A stretch of 57,420 nucleotides of DNA from an uncultured Prevotella sp. (GCA_900547005.1 URER01000010.1:1-57420); one strand, 5' to 3'; shown: positions 1 through 6,838, numbered from the stretch's first letter. Made by a program: numbers and translations. The notes: generated from the letters alone by a model not told the origin.

Positions 1-904
1 GCTTCAGCAGGTAGACAAGGAACGACGGTGTGCCGGTCTCAAACCAATAGTCGCCAAACTTGTGCTTGTTCAGAGTGTTGAGCAGGCTGAACGGATTATA
101 CATCCCCACGGTGTCCACCTCAAAGTGGTAGCCGTCATACAACAGTCTCAGCCTGTCGCAGGTTTCCTCATACGTGAGACGTTCACCGGCGGCCAGCTCA
201 TGCAGCGATTCCTCGAAATAGCGGTGCATCTCCTGCTCCGTTATACCGCAGATGTCGATATAGCGGTTGTCCATGGATATGTCGTCGAGATTGTTCAGGT
301 CGCTGAATACGCTCACCTTTCCGAACTTCGTCACTCCCGTAAGAAAGGCGAACTTGATGTAGCGGTCCTGTGTTTTCAGCACGGAGTAGAATGCCTTGAG
401 CGTGTTGCGGTATTCGTCCTGCAACTCCTCGTTGCCTATCGCCTGCAACATCGGCTTGTCATACTCATCAACGAGTATCACAACGCGCTGACCCGTCTTC
501 TCGCAAGCTCTGCGCACAATCCCCTTGAAACGCAGCTCAGGCGTAACCTCTGTCGGGGAAGAACCATACAGGGACTCCCAATACGAGAGGATGTCATTAA
601 GAACATTCAGCAACGCGTCTGCGGAGTCATACTTCGCAGTATTCAGGTCGATGTGCAGGATGGGATATTCCTTCCAGTCCTTCTCCAACTGTTCAATGGC
701 CAGCCCCTTGAAAAGCTCGCGCTTGCCGCGGAAGTAGGCCTCCATCGTAGAGATGAGCAGGCTCTTTCCGAACCTGCGGGGACGGCTCAGGAAGTAGTAG
801 CTTCCTGTCGTTGCGAGCTTGTATATCTGCGCGGTCTTGTCTACATAGACGTAACCGTCGGTTCTCAGTTTCTCGAAATCCTGTATTCCAATAGGGTATA
901 TCAT
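1..904 (-). CDS. AAA-ATPase-like / PD-(D/E)XK nuclease superfamily protein (partial)
   Basis: Reading the minus strand from ATG at 904-902 gives an open frame of at least 301 codons that runs off the left edge, so the C-terminus is missing. The N-terminus (MIYPIGIQDFEKLRTDGYVYVDKT) and a P-loop-like SRPRRFGKS near residue 45, followed by VVILVDEYDKP (Walker B-like) near residue 150, are the hallmarks of the Bacteroidetes AAA-ATPase_like family (PF09820). That family usually carries a C-terminal PD-(D/E)XK nuclease domain (DUF1703), which would lie outside the window. The biological role is unknown; members are often multicopy in Prevotella. The gene is transcribed leftward from a region with two 66-bp promoter-like repeats (918-1027). 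Family call is confident; no function should be assigned. Confidence 0.85.
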   Translation of the reverse strand, partial: MIYPIGIQDFEKLRTDGYVYVDKTAQIYKLATTGSYYFLSRPRRFGKSLLISTMEAYFRGKRELFKGLAIEQLEKDWKEYPILHIDLNTAKYDSADALLNVLNDILSYWESLYGSSPTEVTPELRFKGIVRRACEKTGQRVVILVDEYDKPMLQAIGNEELQDEYRNTLKAFYSVLKTQDRYIKFAFLTGVTKFGKVSVFSDLNNLDDISMDNRYIDICGITEQEMHRYFEESLHELAAGERLTYEETCDRLRLLYDGYHFEVDTVGMYNPFSLLNTLNKHKFGDYWFETGTPSFLVYLLK

Positions 905-917
905 AGCTATATGTTTT

Positions 918-1027
918 TTGTTCTTAATTGCTGAGGCGTAGCTTATCTTATGCAAAGATAATGCAAGCCGAACGCAATAGAGCTTGTTCTTAATTGCTGA
1001 GGCGTAGCTTATCTTATGCAAAGATAA
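918..1027 (-). repeat. Tandem 66-bp promoter-like repeat, 2 copies (second truncated)
   Basis: A 44-bp segment beginning TTGTTCTTAATTGCTGAGGC at 918 recurs at 984, a 66-bp period. On the minus strand each copy contains TATCTTTGC, a good match to the Bacteroidetes -7 box TAnnTTTG; the inner one is preceded by TTGCG and TTGCA, giving TTGCG-N5-TTGCAT-TATCTTTGC. Both point toward the ATPase gene starting at 904. The same arrangement and the same 66-bp period occur upstream of hflX (54242-54464). Confidence 0.8.
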
Positions 1028-1171
1028 GTTTTTATTCGTAACCGAACAAGGAAAGGGCAACAAAATAGGTGTGGATGAGAAAATGCTTAATGCAAAAGTA
1101 TGACATTTATGCCTCTCAGAATCGAGAATTTTGAGTCAAACTCTCTCCTGCTCTCAAAAACGCGAAAATAA

Positions 1172-1200
1172 AGCCCCCCTCTAATCCCCCCAAGGGGGGA
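1172..1200. repeat. GC-rich palindromic intergenic repeat (C6/G6 type)
   Basis: AGCCCCCCTCTAATCCCCCC followed by AAGGGGGGA forms a CCCCCC-AA-GGGGGG hairpin. The same unit occurs at 57287-57315 and, with CAAT instead of TAAT, as an inverted pair at 25665-25812. It lies between genes and encodes nothing. It resembles the short GC-rich palindromes scattered through Prevotella genomes; function unknown. Confidence 0.75.
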
Positions 1201-1240
1201 AGAAATATACGGGAGACAATTAGTAAAAAAACTTATAAAA

Positions 1241-1746
1241 TCCTCTTCAAAACTTGCGTTTTTTGAAACAAACTCTCTCCTGCTCCCAAAAACGCAAAAA
1301 TACGGCGTTTTAGGCTGTTTTGACTTAAAGGTTTGATAATCAGTAGGTTATCGCGTTTTATGGTAAAAATAGCCGTTTTTGAAGCCCAAAAATACCCTGT
1401 GAAATTGCAACGGAGGCACTTTTGCACTCCAACGGAGGCACTTTTGGACTTCAACGGAGCCTCCGTTGCACTCCAAAACGGCCTGAAACGCACTCCAAAA
1501 CGGCCACTTTTGAAAGCCAACAAACGTTAAATGGCTCAAAAACGACATTTTCCGGCGTTTCTGTGAACGCCAAATTTCGACAAAAAACGATCCGATTTTT
1601 TTCTAACGGAGGCCGTTTTGGAGTTTTGAGTTGCGATTTTTGATTTTTGAGTGGGGATTTTTGAGGGCGAAAAATCATTAGAAATGAGTAACGAGACCTA
1701 TATTTAACACTCCTTAGCACGAGAGAGTCGATTTTCAAATGTAAAG
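1241..1746 (+). repeat. ~500-bp interspersed intergenic element, copy A
   Basis: This stretch aligns over its whole length with 23105-23611 (copy B) and 54567-55051 (copy C), all in the same orientation. Shared blocks include a ...AAACGC..AAATACGGC start, GTTTGATAATCAG, a core with AACGGAG at 1409, 1431 and 1453 and AACGGCC at 1477 and 1499 (22-bp phasing, one 24-bp step), a palindrome AACGGAG-C-CTCCGTT, then ACAAACGTTAAAT, AACGGAGGC again at 1605, and an end block GAGTAACGAGACCTATATTT. Open frames inside it are not conserved between copies, so it is judged non-coding. A short partial duplicate of its left end sits at about 1127-1167. Confidence 0.85.
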
Positions 1747-1760
1747 AAAAAATACTTTTA

Positions 1761-1902
1761 AGGTCGCTTCGCTTTCAGGTTATGAGGTTGTTAGGTTGGA
1801 GGTTTAAGGTTGATTTAAGGTTATAAGGTTGGAGGTTTAAGGTTGTAAGGTGGAATTACCAAAAGACATATCTCACCTTATGCCCTGACAGCGAAGCGAC
1901 CT
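1761..1902. repeat. Inverted repeat flanking GGTT-rich low-complexity tract
   Basis: AGGTCGCTTCGCT at 1761-1773 is repeated as its exact complement AGCGAAGCGACCT at 1890-1902. Between them is a tract dominated by GGTT, with GGTTGGAGGTTTAAGGTTG occurring twice. It could fold into a long hairpin or be a remnant mobile element; no coding sense was found. Confidence 0.65.
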
Positions 1903-1924
1903 AAGACCTCAAAACCTCACCTAT

Positions 1925-2002
1925 ATGCAATCGTTTGCGCAAAAACTTTAGCCGTTTTTTTGCCATTATTTATCCTTAGAAAGCAAAACAATAGTACTTT
2001 TG
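1925..2002 (+). promoter_or_regulatory. LacI-like operator plus -7 box upstream of the 2408 gene
   Basis: ATGCAATCGTTTGC at 1925-1938 contains GCAATC|GTTTGC, a palindrome with one mismatch and a central CG, typical of LacI/GalR-type sites. TACTTTTG at 1995-2002 matches the Bacteroidetes -7 box; there is no TTTG at the -33 position, which suggests an activator-dependent promoter. The identical 14-mer lies at 41849-41862, again exactly 70 bp before an identical TACTTTTG. Confidence 0.6.
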
Positions 2003-2008
2003 CGATCA

Positions 2009-2407
2009 GTAATATCGCTTTATTCAATTTATTTTAGGCTCAAGAATTATTTCAGACCATTAGTGTCTATGAGGTTGACATTCAGACATATAGCATTCAC
2101 ACAGCCTTTGCAATCTATTTCAGCAAGGTGTTTCAACATGGTGGGTAGCTACGCTCCGAAAGTATTAGGGGGGGTAGGATGTTTGGTATATGCCGCCGTT
2201 GAAGCCACATTACATCTAAATCTTAATAATTTCCTTTACGCAGCACGCGATTATTCGTATGTTGCCCATGACTCTGTGTGCTTTGCCCGCAGAGTTTTTT
2301 GCGTACCCTGTGGCCATGTCTCCGCATGACTCTACCGTTCCGTTGCACTTAGGGAAACAAAACTTGACGAACAATTAACGTAACAATAACAATTAAACAA
2401 AAACAAA
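2009..2407 (+). other. Long 5' leader of the 2408 gene
   Basis: If transcription starts just after the -7 box at 1995-2002, the mRNA has a ~400-nt untranslated leader. Its first bases carry ATCGCTTTATTCA (2014-2026), placed 19 nt from the start of the -7 box exactly as in the leader at 27323-27335. An open frame across 2000-2329 exists, but its only start is a TTG inside the -7 box, so it is not annotated as a gene. The leader includes a G7 run at about 2167. Confidence 0.45.
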
Positions 2408-5164
2408 ATGAAAAAGTTTACAACAACATTCTTTTTACTGATGGCAATGGTGCTGCTGTTGCCAACAGAATTGAAGGCGGCGGAAGACATGAGACTTCTT
2501 ACTGTAGAACTTACGGATGGTTCTTATGACAATTCCACCAGTAAGTTGAATTTCAACTACGATGCGGTAAATTCCCGTTATTATTATGATGTTAAATCTT
2601 TTGCTGGAGATTTGTGTTTCAGAATCGGAATAAAAGGGTGGAGTAATGATATACAACCGAGCTCTAATAAAGCTTCTGTGCCAACTTCTGAAGGTTCTAC
2701 AAGTAATGCGGAATATGGAAAGGAGAATGCTTGGGAAGTAAATATTCCAAGTGGCTCTAACTATACTATTTATGTAAAGCTCGGTAATATTGTTAGTGAT
2801 GGTTATAGTGCTGACAACTTCCGTGTTTGGATTGCTCCTACTGTAGTTGTCCCTACTACAACCTACACCCTGACATACGGTGATAAGTCGGTTACTGGAA
2901 CAGTGAGCGGCGATGTTTGTACATTCTCTAACATTTCTTATGCGGCATTCGGCGGTACTGAGACTGTGACTTTCCAATTGAAGTCTGAGAAAAGCGGAAC
3001 TACTACATATTATAATATGCCGAGCAGTACTACAAGCATTAATGCAGCTACTGAATATCCAGCAGAAACAAGCACGACTGGTAGCGATTGGATTTACACA
3101 CGCGCTACTGCTCCTAACAGGGGCAACTTCAAGGTAACTCTTAATACTATAAATAATAATGTAGCACTTACTGATAATACATTTGTAGGTACAGAACCAA
3201 AAACCGGCGATGACTACTACATTTTCGGCGACTGGAATAATTGGAAGGCAAAGGACGCAAAGCGTTTTAAGATGCAGCCTGTTTATGGTCAGAAGGGCGT
3301 TTATTCTATGTATATTAACACACCTGTAAACCTTAAGGGTAGTGGCAGTGATAAATACGCTCTTAATTTCTGTGTATCTTCTGGTAAGAACATCGATGAT
3401 AATATCAATGCAGATAATACGATAAATGAAGCTTTCTGGAGCAATGTGTTCCGTCCGAATGGAGGTACTCAGACAATTGAAAAAGACAATATAACATCAG
3501 GAGAAGCTGTCGAGCAAGGTGGTACTAATGTATGGACTCTCAAAAAGAACGTAAGAACTTTGGGTTCTGGTTATGTAAATGGTGGTTGCTATTTGTTTAC
3601 TATTGATACAAATACTGGCTGTTGGACAATAAAATCACTTGAAAATGTCCGTGTAATATATTTCTTGCGTGGTGAGAATGACTATGTCTTCAATGGTGAG
3701 TATCTTGTAGATGGTACAGAGGAGAAAAATTCAGATGGCACAGATTATACGCGTAATCCGAATAATAACTATACCGGACTTCTTAAGATGGAGACAGGTA
3801 GCTATTATCTGCTTAGCGATGGATACCATACTTTTGGAAGTACGGCCGATGATCTTGATTATAACTCAAAAACTTCTTTGAGTGATTGGAAAGGTAATAA
3901 GAATCAGCCATATCAGAAAATAAACGAGTCTGCAACATTGTCTGGTAATCAGAATATGCCGTTTAATATGGAATCTAAGACATATTATGCTGAGGCAAAT
4001 GTTGTCGTGATGAATAATGATGATGAAACTGGCTTTGATGCTTCTGACAAGAGAATCTTGTGGTATGATGGAACTGGCCATGGCGGAGCTAACGAGAAGA
4101 CTTTACAGGTTTGGTTCAAGCATGGTGATGGGAATTATGAGCTTATGACTTATGACGAGGAACTTCGCACTTGGGTAACTAAAGGCGTAGATTTGGATGA
4201 CAATGAGAAATATCAGTTTAAGGAAGACCGATATGATGGAAATGGTAATATTGTAGTAGAAACTCCGGAATTGTCAAATACACACGAGGGTACTTTCAAG
4301 GCTGTTTATGTTGATCAATACACAGCAGGTACAGAGAAACCAATCTATGACGTATTGCTTTCTGTTGATTTGACTTATCCGAATAAAGATGTATTTATCC
4401 GAACATTCTCAGACTATGAACCGCGCCTGATTCCTGATGGATTGACTGCTTATTACGCAACAGGCTATAATCAGGAAACTAAGACTGTGAACTTGAAGTC
4501 TATTGAGGATGGTATTATCCCGGCTTATACTGGTGTTATCATCGTTTATGACGGATTGTCTACTGGCATCAACTTCGACCCGGTAATAAAAGCTGAGGTG
4601 CAAACAGCAGAGACAGTTTCTATGCAGAGATCTAAAGCAGCAGGTACTGCTCCGCGTCTTGATGGTACTAATCCTGTTGGATATGGAGAAGCAGACGGCG
4701 GTATCGAGAAGAACTGGTTGGTTACAGATTTGAAGCATGACAAAGCAAGCCACGGCCCAATCGACCGTAACGAAAGTAATACTATTACTTATCGTAACTA
4801 TTACTTGGCTAATATGGATATTGACGGAGACGGAACAAAGACCCTCGGCTTCTATCGCGTGAAGGCAGAAGGTGCTGCCGGAAATAAGAATGTGCGTAAG
4901 GCTTATCTCGCTATGCCGTCAACAATGCAGATTGATGCAACAAACGACGAATTGCAGGACAATACACCGTTGATTACTGCTGCTAAGAGAGTAACATTCC
5001 TCTTCGATGGAGATTTCGACAGCTCAACTCCGACAGCCATCAAGGAGATTAACAACAGCGTTGAGTCTAATGACAACAGCTTTTACAACCTGCAAGGTAT
5101 GAAAGTAAGTAAGCCTTCTAAAGGTATTTACATCTACCGTGGCAGAAAAATAATAATCAAGTAA
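2408..5164 (+). CDS. Secreted multidomain protein with SusE/F-like region and C-terminal sorting-type tail
   Basis: The 918-aa product starts with a clear signal peptide (MKKFTTTFFLLMAMVLLLPTELKAA). The body is rich in Asn, Thr, Tyr and Asp and appears to consist of several beta-sandwich modules. Around residue 268, DDYYIFGDWNNW and the following stretch resemble the carbohydrate-binding repeats of SusE/SusF-type outer-membrane proteins. The last ~35 residues (FYNLQGMKV...KGIYIYRGRKIIIK) match the tail found on many Prevotella secreted proteins, usually annotated as a Por/T9SS-type sorting domain. No catalytic motif is visible. Likely a cell-surface or secreted glycan-binding protein; the precise substrate is unknown. 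A 68-aa gene follows after 19 bp, probably on the same transcript. Expression probably depends on the operator/promoter at 1925-2002. Confidence 0.75.
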   Translation: MKKFTTTFFLLMAMVLLLPTELKAAEDMRLLTVELTDGSYDNSTSKLNFNYDAVNSRYYYDVKSFAGDLCFRIGIKGWSNDIQPSSNKASVPTSEGSTSNAEYGKENAWEVNIPSGSNYTIYVKLGNIVSDGYSADNFRVWIAPTVVVPTTTYTLTYGDKSVTGTVSGDVCTFSNISYAAFGGTETVTFQLKSEKSGTTTYYNMPSSTTSINAATEYPAETSTTGSDWIYTRATAPNRGNFKVTLNTINNNVALTDNTFVGTEPKTGDDYYIFGDWNNWKAKDAKRFKMQPVYGQKGVYSMYINTPVNLKGSGSDKYALNFCVSSGKNIDDNINADNTINEAFWSNVFRPNGGTQTIEKDNITSGEAVEQGGTNVWTLKKNVRTLGSGYVNGGCYLFTIDTNTGCWTIKSLENVRVIYFLRGENDYVFNGEYLVDGTEEKNSDGTDYTRNPNNNYTGLLKMETGSYYLLSDGYHTFGSTADDLDYNSKTSLSDWKGNKNQPYQKINESATLSGNQNMPFNMESKTYYAEANVVVMNNDDETGFDASDKRILWYDGTGHGGANEKTLQVWFKHGDGNYELMTYDEELRTWVTKGVDLDDNEKYQFKEDRYDGNGNIVVETPELSNTHEGTFKAVYVDQYTAGTEKPIYDVLLSVDLTYPNKDVFIRTFSDYEPRLIPDGLTAYYATGYNQETKTVNLKSIEDGIIPAYTGVIIVYDGLSTGINFDPVIKAEVQTAETVSMQRSKAAGTAPRLDGTNPVGYGEADGGIEKNWLVTDLKHDKASHGPIDRNESNTITYRNYYLANMDIDGDGTKTLGFYRVKAEGAAGNKNVRKAYLAMPSTMQIDATNDELQDNTPLITAAKRVTFLFDGDFDSSTPTAIKEINNSVESNDNSFYNLQGMKVSKPSKGIYIYRGRKIIIK

Positions 5165-5183
5165 AGAAGGGGGATATTGTAAA

Positions 5184-5390
5184 ATGAAGATGATGAAATT
5201 AAAATACGAAAAGCCGAAGGTAATGGTTGTTCCTGCAATTATAGAAAGTAATCTGTTAGGAGACTCTAAAGGTGTTGCAGGCTATGAAGACCAGCTTTCT
5301 AAAGGGCACAACTCTTTCTTCGATAGTTGGGATTCGAATGACGAGGAACAACAACCAGGTTTCACAAGCAAGAACCTGTGGGACGACTGA
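5184..5390 (+). CDS. Small acidic protein of unknown function (68 aa)
   Basis: A 68-aa frame starts 19 bp after the preceding stop. It has a basic start (MKMMKLKYEKPKVMVV) and an acidic C-terminal half (SNDEEQQ, NLWDD), with no signal peptide or membrane segment. The KYEKPxVxVV opening followed by an LLGDS-like motif is typical of short Bacteroidales proteins that sit next to secreted-protein genes. The function of these proteins is not established; some resemble peptide precursors (a basic leader followed by a variable tail). ATG codons at 5184, 5190 and 5193 could all serve as start. Tight spacing with the upstream gene supports it being real. Confidence 0.65.
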   Translation: MKMMKLKYEKPKVMVVPAIIESNLLGDSKGVAGYEDQLSKGHNSFFDSWDSNDEEQQPGFTSKNLWDD

Positions 5391-5443
5391 GTAATGAGTG
5401 AATGTAAGTAGTTTTAGTTATATTTTTGACGAAAAACAAGCAT

Positions 5444-5621
5444 TGGTTCCTGTTAGCAGACTCGGTTAACTGCTTGTCTGTTTCCGTCCGGCAGCGATGG
5501 CGGAAGTGTCCGCAAGTAGGCCGTCGGAGTCTCGTGAGAGACGTGGTTGGGACCATAATAGTGAATGAGTAATTCACATGAACTTTCAATTGTGCGGTAT
5601 GGGATTGCTCCCGTGCCGCAC
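5444..5621 (+). ncRNA. Candidate structured RNA ending in an intrinsic terminator
   Basis: Downstream of the 68-aa gene the strand folds into a compact multibranch: outer stem TGGTTCC (5444-5450)/GGGACCA (5549-5555); CAGAC (5457-5461)/GTCTG (5476-5480); CCG..CGGC (5484-5492)/GCCG.CGG (5520-5527) enclosing GCGGA-AGTG-TCCGC (5500-5513); and GTCTC-GTGA-GAGAC (5529-5542). A small hairpin (5561-5577) and a terminator follow. TATTTTTG at 5421-5428 could be its own -7 box, or it may be the 3' UTR of the preceding operon. It matches no RNA family that I recognise. Confidence 0.45.
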
Positions 5622-5627
5622 TTTATT
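5592..5627 (+). terminator. Intrinsic terminator
   Basis: GTGCGG (5592-5597) pairs with CCGCAC (5616-5621), with GGG/CCC pairing inside, followed by TTTATTTTAT. It would end the transcript of the 2408-5390 operon and of the candidate RNA. Confidence 0.8.
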
Positions 5628-5663
5628 TTATATAAGCTACACGAGACACAGCCTCACCCCCGC

Positions 5664-5684
5664 CCCCTCTCCAAAAGAGAGGGG
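5664..5684. repeat. Short palindromic repeat CCCCTCTC/GAGAGGGG
   Basis: CCCCTCTC (5664-5671) and GAGAGGGG (5677-5684) form a perfect 8-bp stem inside a C-rich stretch beginning GCCTCACCCCCGCC. It looks like another dispersed intergenic palindrome; no gene overlaps it. Confidence 0.6.
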
Positions 5685-5830
5685 AGTGATTACACTCTTT
5701 GGGTATTGCGTCCTTACGGTTTCGGTGTTTGTTTGGGTTGCGCCTGCAAATGAGAAACTGTAAACGAAAAATAATGCAATGAAAAACTACAAATCTTTCC
5801 TAAAACAATAGAATTTACATAAAATCTTCG

Positions 5831-5838
5831 TATATTTG
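5831..5838 (+). promoter_or_regulatory. -7 box of the DUF3791/DUF3990 module
   Basis: TATATTTG matches TAnnTTTG and ends only seven bases before the ATG at 5846, so the transcript would have almost no 5' leader. Confidence 0.6.
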
Positions 5839-5845
5839 CAGATAT

Positions 5846-6061
5846 ATGAATTTCGAGACATTGAGTTTTACGACATTCTGCGTAGGCAGTCTTGCCGATG
5901 CGTTGAATATGAGTGCGGGGAAAGTTTACGGACTGCTCCGTTCTTCCGGGATATTGGATAATTACATTATTCCGGGCTATGATGTCCTTCATACTTTCAG
6001 TAAGGAATACATAGTAGACGACCTTATACAGTATATGAAAGAAAAGGGGGTATTGGAATGA
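5846..6061 (+). CDS. DUF3791 family protein (putative antitoxin-like partner)
   Basis: The 71-aa product matches the pattern of DUF3791: an N-terminal helical part (FTTFCVGSLADALNMSAGKVYGLL), then GILDNYI and a conserved LHTFSKEYIVDDLIQYM C-terminus. It is cytosolic, with no signal or membrane segment. Its stop overlaps the start of the next gene (ATGA at 6058-6061), indicating translational coupling. DUF3791 genes commonly sit beside DUF3990 genes in Bacteroidales and Clostridia; an antitoxin or accessory role is inferred from this layout, not demonstrated. Start chosen as the only ATG in a sensible position after the -7 box. Confidence 0.75.
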   Translation: MNFETLSFTTFCVGSLADALNMSAGKVYGLLRSSGILDNYIIPGYDVLHTFSKEYIVDDLIQYMKEKGVLE

Positions 6062-6558
6062 AACTCTATCATGCGTCGCGGCTAATCATTGAAAAGCCTA
6101 ATATTCAGTATTCACGCGACTATCTTGACTTTGGGAAAGGCTTTTATCTTACGTTAATGCGTGAGCAGGCTGTTAAATACGGTCAGCGTTTTCTGCTTAG
6201 AAATGAAAAAGCATATATCAATGAGTATGAGTTGGATGATGAGTGTCTGAAAGAATATAAGGTTAAGTCTTTTGAATGTTATAATGAAGGATGGCTTGAC
6301 TATGTTGCCCAATGCCGCAAAGGAACACAAGAAAATCAGTTCGACATCGTAGAAGGTGGTGTAGCCAATGACCGTGTATTTAACACTATCGACCTGTATT
6401 TCTCTGGAGCAATGAGTAAAACAGACGCACTTGGTCGTTTGGCTTTTGAACATCCAAATCATCAGTTGTGCATCTTAAAGCAAGAAATAATAAATAATCA
6501 TCTGCATTTTGTTCGTGCGGAAGAAATAAAAGGAGGAGACAAGGATGCTGGCAAATAA
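6058..6558 (+). CDS. DUF3990 family protein, possible ADP-ribosyltransferase-fold toxin
   Basis: The 166-aa product begins MKLYHASRLIIEKPNI and continues DFGKGFYLT, the H-x-(S/G) plus GxGFY(L/V)T pattern of the DUF3990 family. From memory, this pattern resembles the first strands of the ADP-ribosyltransferase fold, where the His/Tyr positions contact NAD. A later FDIVEGGVANDRVF is also typical of the family. No signal peptide is present. The gene is sandwiched, with overlaps on both sides (4 bp upstream, 14 bp downstream), between two small genes, as in a toxin-antitoxin operon. ADP-ribosylating activity and toxicity are inferred. Confidence 0.75.
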   Translation: MKLYHASRLIIEKPNIQYSRDYLDFGKGFYLTLMREQAVKYGQRFLLRNEKAYINEYELDDECLKEYKVKSFECYNEGWLDYVAQCRKGTQENQFDIVEGGVANDRVFNTIDLYFSGAMSKTDALGRLAFEHPNHQLCILKQEIINNHLHFVRAEEIKGGDKDAGK

Positions 6559-6751
6559 GATTATACTGCAAATGAAGTATGCCCGTGTTGTGCGTTTGTT
6601 TGCAGACAAAGTGAAGATTGCTTATGAGGATGCGCTTGGTTTCTTTTATGATTCTAAGACATATATGCTTATAAGTAAAGGCATTGCAGATATGCACTGC
6701 CGGAGCGACGAATATCTTGCCGACGAGTTGGCAATGGAATATAAGCAATAG
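6545..6751 (+). CDS. Small DUF3791-associated protein (third gene of the module)
   Basis: The 68-aa protein (KYARVVRLFADKVKIAYEDALGFFYDSKTYMLISKGIADMHCRSDEYLADEL) is helical and cytosolic. A strong ribosome-binding site (AAAGGAGG, about 6530) lies before ATG 6545, inside the 3' end of the DUF3990 gene, so the 14-bp overlap is real. Similar proteins with an ALGFFY...GIxDMHCxSDxYL pattern accompany DUF3990 genes in Bacteroidales. Candidate antitoxin; not proven. A hairpin terminator follows at 6779. Confidence 0.7.
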   Translation: MLANKIILQMKYARVVRLFADKVKIAYEDALGFFYDSKTYMLISKGIADMHCRSDEYLADELAMEYKQ

Positions 6752-6778
6752 AATCATATAATGCTTATCTATATAACA

Positions 6779-6818
6779 AACAACGGACGCACCGATTGGC
6801 GCGTCCGTTGTTGTTTTT
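6779..6818 (+). terminator. Intrinsic terminator between convergent genes
   Basis: AACAACGGACGC (6779-6790) pairs perfectly with GCGTCCGTTGTT (6801-6812), followed by TTTTT on the plus strand. It ends the three-gene module and probably also the GH2 gene reading toward it. Confidence 0.85.
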
Positions 6819-6838
6819 ATTATTAGAATAATCTGCGG

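Noticed and set aside
1233..1738. Several overlapping frames of 65-96 codons on both strands within element copy A (and similar ones in copies B and C)
   Set aside because: The frames are not kept between the three homologous copies and have no promoter; they reflect low stop-codon density in the repeat.
2000..2329. A 109-codon open frame upstream of the 918-aa secreted protein
   Set aside because: Its only start is a TTG lying inside the -7 box TACTTTTG, and it has no ribosome-binding site; the region is better read as leader RNA.
5592..5753. Short plus-strand frames after the 68-aa gene
   Set aside because: They cover a terminator hairpin and a C-rich palindrome, and have no ribosome-binding site or plausible protein character.
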